Below, piece by piece: positions 31,676 to 45,317 of a stretch of DNA of 64,000 bases. Under the pieces are notes generated by a model. That model had not been told where the DNA came from. It did not search any database and was given only the letters and a program-made list of their open reading frames with translations. This DNA is from Thermothielavioides terrestris NRRL 8126 (Eukaryota > Ascomycota > Sordariomycetes > Sordariales > Chaetomiaceae). Position 1 is the first letter of the stretch, and each line of letters starts with the position of its first letter. The stretch spans positions 992,001-1,056,000 of the forward strand of contig NC_016458.1 of NCBI RefSeq assembly GCF_000226115.1, in the 5' to 3' direction. A program made the translations under genes and the position numbers.

Positions 31676-33408
31676 GGTGTTCTGTCTCGATTCGATGTAG
31701 GTTAGAGAAGCTGGGATGTCAAAGCGGAAATCCAGAGGGCCGTCGACTCCGGCGTTGTTCTTGCTTCTTAGGTCTGGCACGACGACGACACAGGTAAGGA
31801 GTGGGTTACCGTCCTGTTATTTGTCTTGCCGAGAAGAAGAAGGAGAAGAACAAGACATGAGTCAAACAACTGGGGCTGACATGCGATGGCAGGGAGAGCA
31901 AGTGCCGAGGCCGACCGCGGATGACTGGAACGGACCAGCCAAACAGGGAAGTGCTTCCTGTGTAAGACTGGGAGATGCGCTGAGTGAGGCAAGGACTATG
32001 TACTTCCGTGCTCTATAGCAGACTACCTATCCAACGTTCCTAGATGGAGAAACTTTCCACGAACTCACCAATTACAATGACCGAGGCAATCCGTAGAATG
32101 TAGTCGTGCCTTTCTTGCTTCTTTCGACGTCTACTTGAAGTTCGCAAGATGGGAACTCGGCGCCGGATGCGTCGAGAGGAGGAGGAAGCCACGGGAAGGA
32201 CGAAAAAAAACAGGACCTCACCTGGATATGTTCGGCAACCGGCGCTCGTCCGCGGCTTGTATACGGAATATCCAAGGCGCATACCTTGCCATCCCTCACA
32301 TGTGGTTGGCGACGCCCTTGTCGTCACGGAGCAGGTACCTCGACCAACCTAACATAGTACCTTATCTTTCTGTCTGGGGGACCGGGCCTGGGGAACGACC
32401 GCCATTGGATCCGGCTGCCCGCAGCAGTGGAGAGAAGCACCCTTCTCTCTCCATCGCGCAAAGCGCTCGCATGTGACAAATCCCCCAGCACGGACATGGC
32501 TCGGTGATGTAAGGTGGGAAGTGAGGTCATCGGCGAGAGACCCCGCCGTTGCTCCAGACCACCAACACCCTGGGTACCTGGGTATCTATCAGCCATTCCG
32601 GGTCGGCGAGCTCTAATTGCTATTCCATATGCGTTCGTGCTTAGCTAACTTGCCGATTCGCATTCACCTCGCTAAAGGTCCAAGCTTAACGGTGAGCTCA
32701 AGTTACTCCTGAGGTTGGCCAGAGAGAATTGTGAATGCTATGTGGACTGCGCGATAAGAATCGATGTAGCTGCCCCACCCATAGTCTGCGTTATCATGAC
32801 TGCATCAGCCCCAGGATATGGATGGAGCTTGGACCCACCTCAGGACCCATCATCTAAGCTCCGATCTGCCGCGGCAAAGCCGAGGTCTTCCAGCTTCCAG
32901 AGAGCCGAGTGGGGCCGTTGCCAACCTGCAGTCCTGCATTCAGAACCGACAGTTCCCGAACACATCCCCGAACGCATCGTCGTGGACAAGCGATATCGCA
33001 ACCAAGGCTGGTGTTGCCGTCTTCCAGCGTCTGTTATTCTTTTTTGCAATGCATTACGTTTTGGCTTCCCTCATCTAGTTACCGACTCTTGTACATACAA
33101 AGTACTTTAGTGTAGCGACCGACATCAGTCGATGCAATCGATCAGACGTCGGCGCCGTCCCATGCAGCCCCCCCTGGATGTGGTGCTGACTGTGTAGTGG
33201 TACATCGCGCGCGTTGCGTCCGGCTCATCTCCCCCGCGATTGGTGCATCCGTTGCAGGCCATGTCACTGCCATGGGGGACGGCAGCTCTCGTGCAACTCA
33301 TCGTCCTCGGCCCTCTCGGCAACAGGTAGAGAGTAGAGGGAGGGAGAGTGCGGCGATCCTTGACGGGCTCCGGTGCCGCCGCACTTAGGATACAGCCCGG
33401 CGCTGAAC
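31676..33408. other. Promoter region of malate synthase / 3' of fumarase
   Basis: About 1.7 kb without a supportable gene. Malate synthase genes are normally carbon-regulated, and this is where those sites should lie, but I cannot assign specific sites with confidence. Confidence 0.45.
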
Positions 33409-35200
33409 TTAACCCTTGTACGGCTTGGGACCGATCATGAGCTCGGGTTTCACGAGCGCGTCGAACTCCTCCTCGGTCAGCGCATTCAGCTCCATGGCGC
33501 TCTGCTTGAGCGTCAGGCCCTTCTTGTGCGCGTTCTTGGCCACCTTGCTGGCCATGTCGTAGCCGATCTTGGGGTTGAGGCAGGTCACCAGCATGAGCCT
33601 GGGCAAACGAGTAAAAAACTGTTGTCAGTCCAATGATACATGCAACCGCATAGTCCAAAATGAAGCCATCGACTTACGACTCCTTCATGATGCTTGCAAT
33701 CTTCTCCTCGTTGGCCTGGAGGCCCACCACCAGGTTCTTCTCAAAGCTGCGCATGCCGTCCGCCAGCAGCCGGATGCTGTGGAGCAGGTTGCGGATCACC
33801 AGCGGCTTGTAGACGTTGAGCTCGAACTGGCCGTTCATGCCACCGATCGTGCAGGCCACGTGGTTGCCCATGACCTGCGCGCACACCATGGTGAGCGCCT
33901 CGCACTGCGTCGGGTTGACCTTGCCCGGCATGATCGAGCTGCCCGGCTCGTTCTCCGGCAGGATCAGCTCGCCCAGACCGCACCGCGGCCCGCTGCCGAG
34001 GTACCGGATATCCTGCGCGATCTTGGTCAGAGACGCGGCGAGCGTGTTGAGGCAGCCGTGCGCCTGCACGATGGCGTCGTGGGCCGCCAGCGCCTCGAAC
34101 TTGTTGGGGGCCGTCTTGAACTCGGTGCCCGTCATCTTGCTGACCTCCTCGGCGATCGCCTCGGCGAAGCCCTCGAACGTGTTGATGCCCGTGCCGACAG
34201 CAGTGCCGCCCTGAGCCAGCAGCCGCAAGTCCGGCAGCGCGCTCTCGACGCGCTTGATGCCAAAGTCGAGCTGCGCCACGTAGCCGCTGAACTCCTGCGC
34301 GAGAGTCAGGGGTGTGGCGTCCTGGAGGTGGGTGCGGCCGATCTTGATGATCTTCTTGGCCTCGAATTCCTCCACCTTGGCCTGCAGCGCGGCCCGCAGG
34401 CTACGCAGCGCCGGGAGCAGCTCGCCCTCGATCTCGAGGACGGCGGCGATGTGCATGACCGTCGGAAACGTGTCGTTAGACGAGGCCGAGCGGTTGACGT
34501 GGTCGTTGGGGTGCACCGGCTTCTTCGTGCCCATGGTGCCGCCGAGGATCTCGATTGCCCGGTTGCTGATCACCTCGTTGGCGTTCATGTTGGACTGCGT
34601 GCCGGAGCCGGTCTGCCAGATGACGAGGGGGAAGTGGTCGATCAGCTTGAGGTCCGCAACCTCCTTGGCCGCCTGCTGGATGGCCTTGCCGATGGTGGGG
34701 TCTGTAGAGCGCGCGAGCAGAGCGCCGGATTAGCTTCCGCATGGAGGCCACCGCAGCTGCGAGACTGTGCGAGAGCGGCGGGAGAAAAGGGGTGCGTTAC
34801 CAAGGCCATAGCGCATGTTAACCGTCGCCGCAGCTCCCTTGAGGATGCCGAAAGCCCTGATGATGGCGGGCGGCATGCGGTCCTGCGGCTGATTGATGCG
34901 GAAGTTCTCGAGGGAGCGCTCCGTCTGCGCTCCCCAGTACTTGTCGGCCGGGACTTGAATCTCGCCGAAGGCATCGCTCTCAGTTCTGGTCTTTGCCGCC
35001 ATCCTTATCGCGCTGCCGTGGAAGTGTCTCTGCTGCTGAAGAGCGGGGGTCGAGCGACGGGTGGCAGGTGACGAAACAGGGATGTGGGATGATGCGCTGG
35101 GTGACGCTTTCTGACATGTGCTCAACGGTCTGATGGCTGTCCTCGGCACAGCCAGGCTGCCGCGGGCTGCGGGCCCGGCAATGCGAACCGATCGAAGCAT
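33409..35200 (-). CDS. Fumarate hydratase class II, mitochondrial
   Basis: TCA-cycle fumarase, fumarate to malate. Exons 35200-34801, 34701-33678 and 33598-33409 give 537 aa. The first ~65 residues are Arg/Ser/Ala-rich and poor in acidic residues (mitochondrial presequence), ending at [18 protein letters not shown], where mature fumarase begins. The body shows [48 protein letters not shown] and the superfamily signature [11 protein letters not shown]. The internal Met at AIRMAAK could start a cytosolic form; dual localisation of fumarase is known in fungi, but use of this Met is inference. A 500-aa antisense frame here is a coding shadow. Confidence 0.95.
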
Positions 35201-36111
35201 GGTGGGAAAGTCGCCGGCTCAAGCGTTGGCCTGTTTGCTATACTGGGCAGGTACCTGACTTAAGAGATCTCGAACACCAAGCAAGTGGAAGGATCCCTGA
35301 TCGGAGATTTGAATTCTAAAACGATGCGCCCGTAAAGCAGGACGACGAGACTACACAGTATTGGCACCCAAGGTGCCTCCAAGTCAACAATGAGTGAGCG
35401 AATCGACTGCAATGCGCGAAAATTGAAAATTGACTTCGCTTTTACTCGCGGCAGCCGAAACATTCCCAGTACGGAATATCCAACCCCGGCCTCCCCAACA
35501 GCTTGGGCCCCGGTCCGGAAGATCCCGGTCGCAAACCGGCAAACGGCTTCGGAAGCACGATTCCGTCTACCATGGCAACGTGCCCCTAGCACGCACAACA
35601 ACACAAAGACTTCCAGGTTGACAATCTACTGTGTAGAACCGCTCCAGCTGTTGTAGCACGCTTACATTTGACCCACCAAAGCATTTGATTAAGTAACTTA
35701 ACCGCAGCGCCAATGAAGAAGTTACTGGTCCATACAAAGAGAAACCGTTCAGTGCGCGCAAATCTGCTGCGGCGATGGCCCGGTAAATATTTACACCCCT
35801 GGACATCGGCCCCTGACACCACCCGCCTCTCCGGGCTATTAAAACACCGCAATCCAACATCATTAAACCATTCCATACACCAGTCCCCCAGTATGTTGTG
35901 CTGAGGCAAGGCTTCATTTTGCCCCGAGCCTCCCCAAACCCCTCAAGATTAGCGCTCCGCCCGAACCCCCAGGGGCCATTTGTACGCTGACTTCGCCGCA
36001 TCCCGACATGAACTCGGACAGTAAAACAGCGAGAAGTCGCCGTTGTCCCCCGGGCTTGGGAGCAACATGCACGAGAGTGCAAAACCGATTGGCAGCATGC
36101 GCCGCCGTGTT
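35201..36111. other. Upstream region of fumarase / 3' of HSL1-type kinase
   Basis: About 0.9 kb. It contains the AGGTACCT palindrome near 35250 and short frames only. Presumed fumarase promoter. Confidence 0.5.
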
Positions 36112-39100
36112 TCAAGAGTTAAGCGTCTTGATCATCATATTGACCTTCCGCTTGTCGTTGACGAGCAGGGCACGGGTGCTGAATGCGGCGTTGATGGCGT
36201 CCACAACCCTGTGGAAGCTGCTGGCCGCGCCCTTCTCCTGCGTGAAGCGGGCAATGCTGAGCTGGTTGCGCCGGCCGTGTTCAATGACCGTCATCAGCTC
36301 GACGGCAAAGGATACCTCCTTCAAGTTCAGGTCTGGTTGGGGGGAGGCCACGGTCAGCTGCGCCAGATCTGAAAGGGCGATAACCGAGCCGTGGCAGACT
36401 TACAGTTCTTCGCACCCACCCGTGCGAAGATAATGTTCCGCTCCTTGTCCACCTCGACGTCCCTCATACCGTACCTACGCCACTCGCGGAGCAGGATGGC
36501 CACTTCCTGCCGGGCACGGCGCTTGGCAATATTGAAGCACAAGTAACGCATGGCAGGCTTGACCCGGAACAGACGAGCCAGCCAGTTCTGCTGAACCTCG
36601 ATCTTGCGAATGCCGCCGTCGCTCTCTGACCAGACGCTCTGTCGCGCGCCGCTCACCTGTCGGGCTTCCTTGCTGGATCGCTTTTTAATCGCTTTTTCCT
36701 GGCGACCTTGGGCGTCGTCAGGGTCCGAATCTAGTTACCGAGTGTCAGACTTAGTCAACTAGATCCCTTGAATTTCGGGCAATGTTTTGTAGCTTACCTC
36801 CGAGCGACATCTTCAGCTCCTCTTTGCCACCCTTCCAAAACGCAAAGCCGAAAGACTTCTTCTTTTGAGCACGGCGGACGGCCGGCTCGTCAGTCAACTG
36901 CGAAACGGGCCGGCTGAGGCGGCTGGCTTCCGAGTTTACCAGCGTCTCCTTCGAGCGGGCGCTAGAGTCGGACACCGCAACGAAGCTTGAGCCACCGGTT
37001 TCCTCTTTAGAGGCGCGTTTGAACCAGGAAGAGACCCTCTTCTTGGGCGGCAGGACATCGCCGCTGTTACGGTCATCGATCGACGACGTTTTCTGCTGCT
37101 GCCCGCAAGAGCTGCGCCTCGGCGGCGCCTGGAGCGAGGCCTCAAATGCCGAGTGGGTGCCAGTGTTCTGAGATACCTTTTGAATCTTGAGAGGCGCCGG
37201 AACTTCGACCGGTTCTTCGGCACCAAACGCGGTCGGCGAGTTGACAAGACGAATCGTGTTCTCAGCTTGGGCCAGATAGTCGAACCCTTTGTTCTTAGCA
37301 TGGGTGGGTGTCTCCGGGCAGGTTGGACCCGATTCGTGGCACCCGCCATTGCGTTTCATCCAACTATCCGGCGTGTTCTCGTAGATGGAGGGCAGTAGTC
37401 TCGGCTCTTTCGTCACACGGTCATAGAGCGGCTCGGAAACAACACGACGATCCGGAACCTGGACGTTCCGGCTGGAGTGGAGGGTGTAGGGTCTTGACGT
37501 CTGGGAGACGGATCCAATGTTCAATCCGTTGTCTCGAACTGAGAGAGGCGAAGTGGTACCCTGGGACGGAACAGGGGGCAGGGGCCGGTTGTCCCAGGGA
37601 TGGGTTCCCGAACGGCTCTCGTTCGATGGCGCCTGGCCTTCCGAAGATCGCAAGGCCGGCAGAGTCCCCAGAGACAGTGTGAATGGGCTTGCTTCGCGAG
37701 AGTCGGCTCCCGCTGCGCTCGGCTCGGACAGGAGGAGGGAACTCATAAACGCTTCGTCACAATCCCGAGCAATCCGGTGGCCGAGTTCCTCGAGCTCTTC
37801 GCTCCAGATGAACGTGTCGTCTGTTGTGTCGCCGACCTCAATCATGGACCTGGTGGCTGCAACTTGGCGTGCATCAGCCCCATCGGCCCGATTGGCGGCG
37901 GTGAGCGCGTCATGATCGGGTGTCGCATCATCCCCAGCAGCGGTGGCTGGAGCAGCCAAGGTCGCATGCCGGTTCCGACGGTGACGGCGACTCTTGCTGC
38001 GGACGCTCGAGAAATCGACGGAGCGTCTCGATCGGTTGTTTGCGCGGACCCGAGGGTTGCTGTGATGGCTCCGGATGGAGCTCATGGACGCTTGAGGCGA
38101 CTTCAGATTGCTGGCTGAGCTTGCACGTCGCGAGATGGTTCTCGCGCGCTGCCGGAAAGAGCCGTTCACAGATCGATACGAACGGTACGAATGCGAGACG
38201 GTAGTGGGCGACGGCCCGACGCCCGGCTCGGGGCTGTTGCGATGGACAATGATCTTGGCATGGCTTACTTGCGAGCCGCACGGCTGCAGGACGCGGGATG
38301 CGTTGTAGGGATCATAGCTCCGGATGGTGCCGACCTCGTCTACATCCGGCACATTGGAGATTACTGTGAATCGGGACACGGTTTTGGGATGGCCGTTGCG
38401 CCCGGGTTTGGTGAACTGGCAAGTCGAGATCCGCTTGCTCCAGTTCGGTGGCTTGAGGTGGTGAAAGTCGCTCTTCGAGACCGGCACGTTGTTGTTGTAG
38501 TTCTCCAGCTGGGCCTCCCGGTGATTGTAAAGCAACCAGTAAAACAACTTCTGGTCGTTCGGCCTATACTGCACGTCAGTACTCACGCCAAACAGCTCCA
38601 GGAGGATGCACCGCTGTCATACTTGTCCTGACTAAGTTTCTCTCGGAGAGCCGCCTCTGAATACGTGTGCCAAAGCGCCTTGAGCTGACGAAGGATCTGG
38701 ATGTCGATTTCCTCGGGAATTGGTGCAGCTCCCAGGTCGCGCACCGTATTCTGGGACTGATCGTCCCAGTTCTGATGCTCGGCCAGATACTCATACTTCT
38801 TGATGAGGGCGTGCCGCCACATCTGCTTCATGGTGATGCGGTGGGCTGGCTGGTCCACCAGAATCCTCCTGATAAGATCCTTCGCCTCTCTCGTCAAGTG
38901 TGCCGCCATCTTGTACTCTGCGCGCTTCGCCTTCGCCAACATGACGTCCATGTTGTCGTCGTCGAACGGGAGACGTCCGGCCAGCATGGCGAACAAGATG
39001 ACCCCCATGCTCCAGATGTCTACAGCCGAGCCCTTGTAGAACTGGTGGCGGAGCAACTCGGGGGCAGCATAATGTGGGCTCCCACAGGCAGTCCGAAGCT

Positions 39101-40120
39101 GGTGGCTTGGGTCTTGCTGCAATGCTGCCATGCCAAAATCGGCAATTTTGATCTGGCCGTTCGCTTTCAGCAGGATATTCTCCGGCTTGAGATCGCGGTG
39201 GCAAATGTTGAACGAGTGGCAGTAATCCAAGGCAGTCATGATCTGACGGAAGTAGAAGATGGCTTCCTCTTCATGGAGCGGACCGTTCCAGTTGATGAAC
39301 TCGAAGAGATCCCCCTTCTCGACGTACTCTGTGACCAGGTAGCTAAGCCACTGTCAGCAGCAGATCAACAAACAGCATTGCAAGGCGAGAGTGGGCGCAG
39401 GACGTACATCTCCGAGCGATTTTCCCATATGTCCAGCAATTCGATGATGTTGGGGTGCCGGATCAGCTTGAGGATAGCGACTTCTCTCTCAATAGCCAGC
39501 GGCATCCGGCGAAGGCCCCCGTCGGCGGCCGTGGTCGGGTTCCTGTAGTCGATACGGTCAAGGTTCGCCAGACTGCCTGCCTGGGTCATGTGGGCGGTGC
39601 TCTTGGCCACGATCTTGATCGCCACCAGCTGATGCGACACGCGGTGGCGGGCCAGACGAACCCGGGCTGACGAGCCTTTCCCCAGAGTCTTGCCGAGCTG
39701 CCAGGGCCCAATATGGGTCTTGAGCTGGCGAGTGCTGGACGCGTTGGAGGACACATTGGAGAACTGGGAGACGCGGCGCGAGTCCGAGACATCACGAGCA
39801 TCCCTGGAGATGGCAGAAAGCCGCGGGTGGGCTGGGCCAGGCTCGGCAACCACTGCTGCCGGAGCCGGGACGTGCTGTGGACGTGGTTCGACTGCCGGAT
39901 GGTGTGAGGTGAGGACGGGATGGGAACGGCCTCGAGCGGCATTGTTGGACTTGGACAGCAGGTAGTTCTCATCGTCGCCGACCTGGTGGCGGCGGCTGAC
40001 GTTTGTAACGGTGGCATGGTTGAGCCGCTGCGTCGCGTCACTCAATGGCTGGCGAGGAGCCTGGTTCCTGGCCGTGGTGGGGGTATCCATGACCGACCGA
40101 GCAAGCGACTGAAGGCTCAA
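36112..40120 (-). CDS. HSL1/GIN4/NIM1-type serine/threonine kinase
   Basis: Cell-cycle/morphogenesis kinase of the Nim1-Gin4-Hsl1 group, which monitors septin organisation and restrains Wee1. Exons 40120-39408, 39342-38623, 38563-36798, 36730-36404 and 36332-36112 give 1248 aa (1238 if the second Met is used). Kinase domain about 137-405: GKTLGKGSSARVRLA, VAIKIV (Lys169), HRDLKPEN (Asp288), ADFG (Asp306), CGSPHYAAPE. It is followed by the conserved PNDQKLFYWLLYNHREAQLENYNN block, whose 5' codon is joined across a TATAG acceptor. A long disordered Ser/Arg-rich region follows, then a KA1-like C-terminal domain (about 1115-1248: LARLFRVKPAMRYLCFNI...SFAVELMTVI...RFTQEKGAASSF) expected to bind acidic phospholipids. 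Five frame-separated pieces belong to this one gene. Confidence 0.93.
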
Positions 40121-41671
40121 TGCATAGTCGATCTTGGAGAAGACTTGGGCCGGAGAAGCGAAAAAGCCGAGATGGGACAGGAATTGGCGCCGATGGGGAT
40201 CGAAATTATGAAGTAGTATGGAAAAGGCCGGCCTCGGTGAAAGTCAACAGTTGCGAAGGGGGAGTAAACAAACGACTTCCACAGGCGCAAGGGAATAGGC
40301 CAGCCGTGTGCAGTCGGGTCGGGAAGCAAGTGAACCAGGTGGGAGGGAAGGGAAGTTTGGAGATGGCAGCGACCACGCCAACGACAACACAACTGGTTGG
40401 CGCGGCTGAGGAGGTTAAGCTGCTTGGGGGAAGGAAAACAATGCGGGCCTCGAGAAGTGTTTTGCGAGGGAGTGTTTTGCCCGCGCGGTTGCTGGGTGCA
40501 AACAAAGGAAAGTGACCTAGGTCTTTGCGGGAAAGAGGAGCCTGCACAGGAATGCGGTGTCTCAGCTCGGAGGAGGGATGGCAGCAGCACACACCCAGAA
40601 CATTCTCCAGGGAAGAATTCCTCTTGCCTCTTACCTTAGGGCTGATCATCCCAATACCTAATGTGTATTTTGGTTGCACCGCGCTTCCGCAAGGCTCAGC
40701 ACCCCCAAGCCCAGGCATCTTCCGTCTGATCATGGCGCATCCGTGAACCAACCATGCTCGATCCTTCAGCCGGTGCTTCGCGCAGACGGTCAAAATGCAC
40801 AAGACAAGGCACAAGCACCTAGGTACGTGGGAGAACAAATGGTCGAAGTCATGTCTCATGTTTCTCAGGCCTCCTCGTGTGGCAGGAATGGTGACAGGAA
40901 TGGTGTATCCGTATCCTAGCATGACTGGCGCGTGAACGCATACCACCGAGCCTCGATGCAATTAGAGACTCGCCTCTCCAGATTCCAGTTGCCGGTCAAC
41001 CGAGGTTGCTCGATGCTGACGGCCAATGCTCACATGTCATCCACAAAATATCAATATGCAGAGGAAGACGAGCCCTGACCGCACGGAAGAAGGGGGTGTA
41101 GGTTGAACGGCTGGACGGTTGTTGCATCTCGGCCTGGCGGTTTAGACTCGAGACAGCAGCATCCACCACGTCGGCAGCTGCAGTGCAGACTTGATTGACC
41201 ACGCTAACGTTATCCGGCAGACTGGTACGCTAGAGGGTACCAGGGTAGATTATCCTTACTGCACACAGTGTAGCTGGTCCAACAATGAACGTGACGATAC
41301 CTCCATGTTCCTGTACCATGGACATTGGTGGACGTACTGGCCATCGAACTGGCAGCAAACTTGGCATTGATCATAGCGTATTCTCTTACTGCCCGCCAGT
41401 CCTCTTGTTTGCCGTGTGCACCCCTCCGTGTTCCTCAGAGTATTTTGGGGGAACAAGGGCCACAGTGTTCATACAGTGCGGGAATATTATACGCACTTTG
41501 CGTCTTTCATTCCAGACGCGTCGCGTTCGCTTTCCGTTTCTGGCGCTGGGCGTTTCTCCTCCACCTCTCCGCCACCAAGTAACGTCAATACGAACCTGAA
41601 GATGCTGAATACTGGAACCGGATGTACCGCCTGAGTGCACAGTCATCAGTCAACATCTTCCAAACGCAGAG
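40121..41671. other. Divergent promoter region, HSL1-type kinase / SMC5
   Basis: About 1.55 kb between divergent genes. ACCTAGGT palindromes occur at 40515-40522 and 40817-40824. The many short frames have no domain content. Confidence 0.5.
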
Positions 41672-44600
41672 ATGCTCGACCGGACACGCAGCAATGAGCT
41701 GCTCAACCAGGACGACGACCCCCACACAGCCCCCGCCGGCAAGCCAGCCGAGTCCCATGGCGCAGTCAATCCTTTCAGATATCTCCGGTTAAGAGGCGGC
41801 GACGGCTCGCGGGGCTTGGACCCGGGCGATGATGGCATCACGTCGGACGAAGACGGAGCGCAACCCCGGGCAGGACGAGCAGCCGTGTCCCGCCGGAGGA
41901 ATGGCCCACCCAGCCCCGAGTTCCAGCCCGGCGCCATCGTCCGTGTGAAGGTCCGGAATTTCGTAACATACGAGGAGGCCGAATTCTTTCTGGGCCCGAA
42001 CCTGAACATGGTCATCGGACCCAACGGCACTGGCAAAAGCTCTCTGGTCTGCGCTATCTGCTTGGGCTTGGGCTACTCCTCAAGCGTCCTCGGCCGTGCA
42101 AGCGCATTTGGAGAATTTGTCAAGCATGGGAACGACGAGGCTGAAATCGAGGTTGAGCTATATCGGAAGCCAGAAGACTCGGAGAATTATGTCATCGGGC
42201 TCTGCATCAGACGTGAGGATAACAGCAGGAGGTTCACCATCAACGGACAGCGAGTGTCCCACAAGGAGGTGCAGAGCTTTATGCGGTCGCTGAGGATCCA
42301 GATCGACAACCTCTGTCAGTTCTTGCCCCAGGACAAAGTTGCCGAGTTCGCGGCGCTCACCCCCGTGGAGCTGCTCGAGAAAACCCTCCACGCTGCCGCG
42401 CCGGAGGAGATGCTCACCTGGCGAGCTCAGCTGCGGGACTACTTTAAGCTGCAGAAGGAAGCCGAGCACAGCGGCGAGAAAATTCGAGAGGAGCTCCGCA
42501 AGATGGAGGCCCGCCAGCAAGTTCTTCAGGCTGACGTTGAGAAGCTACGGGAAAGAAAGGCCATCCAAAAGGAGATTGAGAACCTCAACGACCTGCGGGT
42601 AGTAGTTAGGTACCACGAGGCCCGCAGGAAATTCAAGGAAGCAAAGGCACGAAAAGTCGAGGCCGAGACTCGTCTCAAGCGACTCCAGAACAGCGTCGCT
42701 CCTGCCCTGCAGGCCGTCAACAAAAAGCAGGAATACCAGGCCAAGGTCAAGCTGGTCGTCACCGATAGGCAGCATCGCCTGCAGGCTGCCGAGGCTGCTG
42801 CCGACACCGCGCTCGCTCAGGTCGACGCGGCCGAGGCAAAGTGTCAAGAGCTTGCGAGCAAGAAAGAGGCCGAAAGGACGAACTTCCTATCCAAGAAGCA
42901 GGAACTGGGCCGTCTTCGGAAAAAGATCACCGATCTGGAGGCCAGCTACCGCCGAGCGCCCAAGGAATTCGATGCTGCGGAGTGGACCCGGAGGATTGTA
43001 CGCTCGTTCATCCACCCGCTCACCCTGAGATTTCCACTGTTACGGTGCTAACAACGCAATTGCAGCGGGAACAAGAGCATCTGGAGCGCGACCTAAACGA
43101 TGAGGCGAAACCAGTGCAAGAAGAGATCGATCAGCTCCGCCTGAAGGGAGGCGAAACTCGCGAGCAGTTGGCAAGGCTGCGAGGCAGTCTCCGGGAGCTG
43201 GAATCCCAGCAAGGCCAACTGCTGACACAGCTGAGGAAGATCAATAACGACGTCGCCAAGGGCTGGGAATGGCTGAAGGACAATCAGGACGGCTTCGTGA
43301 AGGAGGTCTTCGGCCCTCCCATGCTGACGTGCGCCATTAAGGACAAGCGCTACACCGATCTCGTCCAGTCCATGCTGCAGGCAGATGACTTCTTGTGTTT
43401 CACAGCGCAAACCAAGGAGGACCACAAGAAGCTCAGCGAACAGTTCTACGGCAAGATGGGCCTCTCGGTCACAATCCGTTCCTGCTTCACGCCGTACAGC
43501 GCCTTCAAGCCGCCCCTGCCAAAGGAGGCGTTGCCCGCTCTAGGGTTCGACGGCTATGTCAACGAGTATCTTGATGGGCCCGAACCAGTGCTCGCGATGC
43601 TGTGCTCCGAAAAGAGGCTGCACGCATCGGCGGTCGCCCTGAGAGACATCTCCGACGAGCAGTTCGACCGAATCCAGCAGGCCGAGAACCTCACCCAGTT
43701 TGCGGCCGGACGACAACTATACCGCATTACGCGGAGAAGGGAGTACGGGCCTGGCGCCGTCTCTACACGGGTTACCCAAATCTCGAAGGGCCGTTTCTGG
43801 GCTGATCAGCCAGTGGACGCTGCCGAAAAAACCGAGCTTTTGCGCAGGATTGAAGAACTTGAGGCCCAATTCACAGCGGTGAAGGAGAAATACAAATCGG
43901 CAGAGGCCCGGAAGAAGAAGATAGACACGGATCTTGAAGAGATAAAAAAGAAAATCGTATGCTCGCCGCCGTTCGCTCGAGACCGCCGAAATTTTACTGA
44001 CTGGGATTTAGTTGGACCTTCGGAATGCCAAGAACGAGCTCCAGGCAGAGTACACGAAATGGCGGACTTTGCCAGACAAAATAGGTACGAATCCTGGCTT
44101 ACAACTGAAGAGGCTACTGGGCGTATAGTTGACCCTCAACTTCAGAGGCCGAAAAAGGGGCGCTGAGCCGAGCGGAGGAGGCACTTACGGCCTGCAAAGG
44201 TCGGATCCTGGAGCTCGAGAAGCTGCAGGACCAGGCGGTTCTTGACAAAGCCAAATCGATCCTTCAGCACCACAAGCAGATCCACGGCATTCGAAAGGCG
44301 CGTCAGGCTCTGCTCGAGGCACAGTTTGTCCTGATGGAGGCGGAGTCGGAGGTGATTGTTCTCAAAGCTAAGAATTCTGAGATCACCCAGCGGCTCGAAG
44401 AGGAAAAGGGATCCCTCCAAAAAATTATCGCCGAGTTGGAAGAGCAACGAACCGTTGCTGGTGAGGCGAGACAGGAAGCTCTAAATGTTCTGACGGAAGA
44501 GAACAAAGACGAGCTGGCGGCCAAAGTCAAAGATAAGACGATCGAGGAAGTCGACGAAGCCATCCAGGTTGAGAAGGCCAAGCTCGAAGTTATTCAAGCC

Positions 44601-45317
44601 AGCAACCCGGCCGCGTTGGAAGAATATGAACGATATGCAGCCAAGATCGAGAGAGAACGAGCAAACCAGGCGAACCAAGAAAGCAAACTGGCGGAGCTCA
44701 ACGAGAGGATACAGCACATCATGGGCCAGTGGGAACCGAGGTTGGACCAGTTGGTCAGCCAGATCAACGACGCCTTCAGCTACAACTTTGAGCAGATCAG
44801 CTGCGCTGGCGAGGTGGGCGTACACAAGGATGAGGACTTCGAGAAGTGGGCCATCGAGATCAAAGTCAAATTCCGGTACGTGTTCTCGCCCCGGCGGCCC
44901 CTTATTGATTGACGCGTAAGGCTAATTGTTGTCCGTCCGGCTTGCAGAGAAAACGAGACGCTCCAGCGACTCGACCAGCACCGCCAGTCTGGCGGCGAGC
45001 GGGCCGTATCAACCATCTTTTACCTGATGGCACTGCAGTCGATGGCGCAGGCGCCGTTCCGCGTCGTCGACGAGATCAACCAGGGTATGGACCCGCGCAA
45101 CGAGCGCATGGTTCACGAGCGCATGGTGGAGGTGGCTTGCCGTGAGCACACGAGCCAGTACTTCCTCATTACGCCCAAGCTGCTGTCGGGCCTGCGGTAC
45201 GACGAGCGGATGCGCGTGCACACCATCGTCAGCGGGGAGCACGTCGACGAGAAGGGGACGGAGAAGATGAATTTCGCGAACTTCGCCAAGATCCAGCGGC
45301 GGCTGATGGGGCGTTGA
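41672..45317 (+). CDS. SMC5: SMC5, structural maintenance of chromosomes protein 5
   Basis: ATPase of the SMC5/6 complex, which acts in recombination repair and replication-fork handling. Exons 41672-42997, 43066-43956, 44012-44084, 44146-44875 and 44948-45317 give 1129 aa, typical for SMC5. After a disordered ~85-residue start, the N-terminal head carries Walker [15 protein letters not shown] (about 116). Two long coiled coils flank a hinge in the middle (around [23 protein letters not shown]). The C-terminal head has the signature [19 protein letters not shown] (about 1020) and Walker [18 protein letters not shown] (about 1047). Exon 3 is only 73 nt; exons 2-5 were joined by phase and the [32 protein letters not shown] continuity. 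Confidence 0.95.

Noticed and set aside
33569..35071. 500-aa plus-strand open frame
   Set aside because: Exactly antisense to fumarase, rich in His/Arg/Leu/Asp shadow composition, no domains. It follows from strong codon bias in the real gene.
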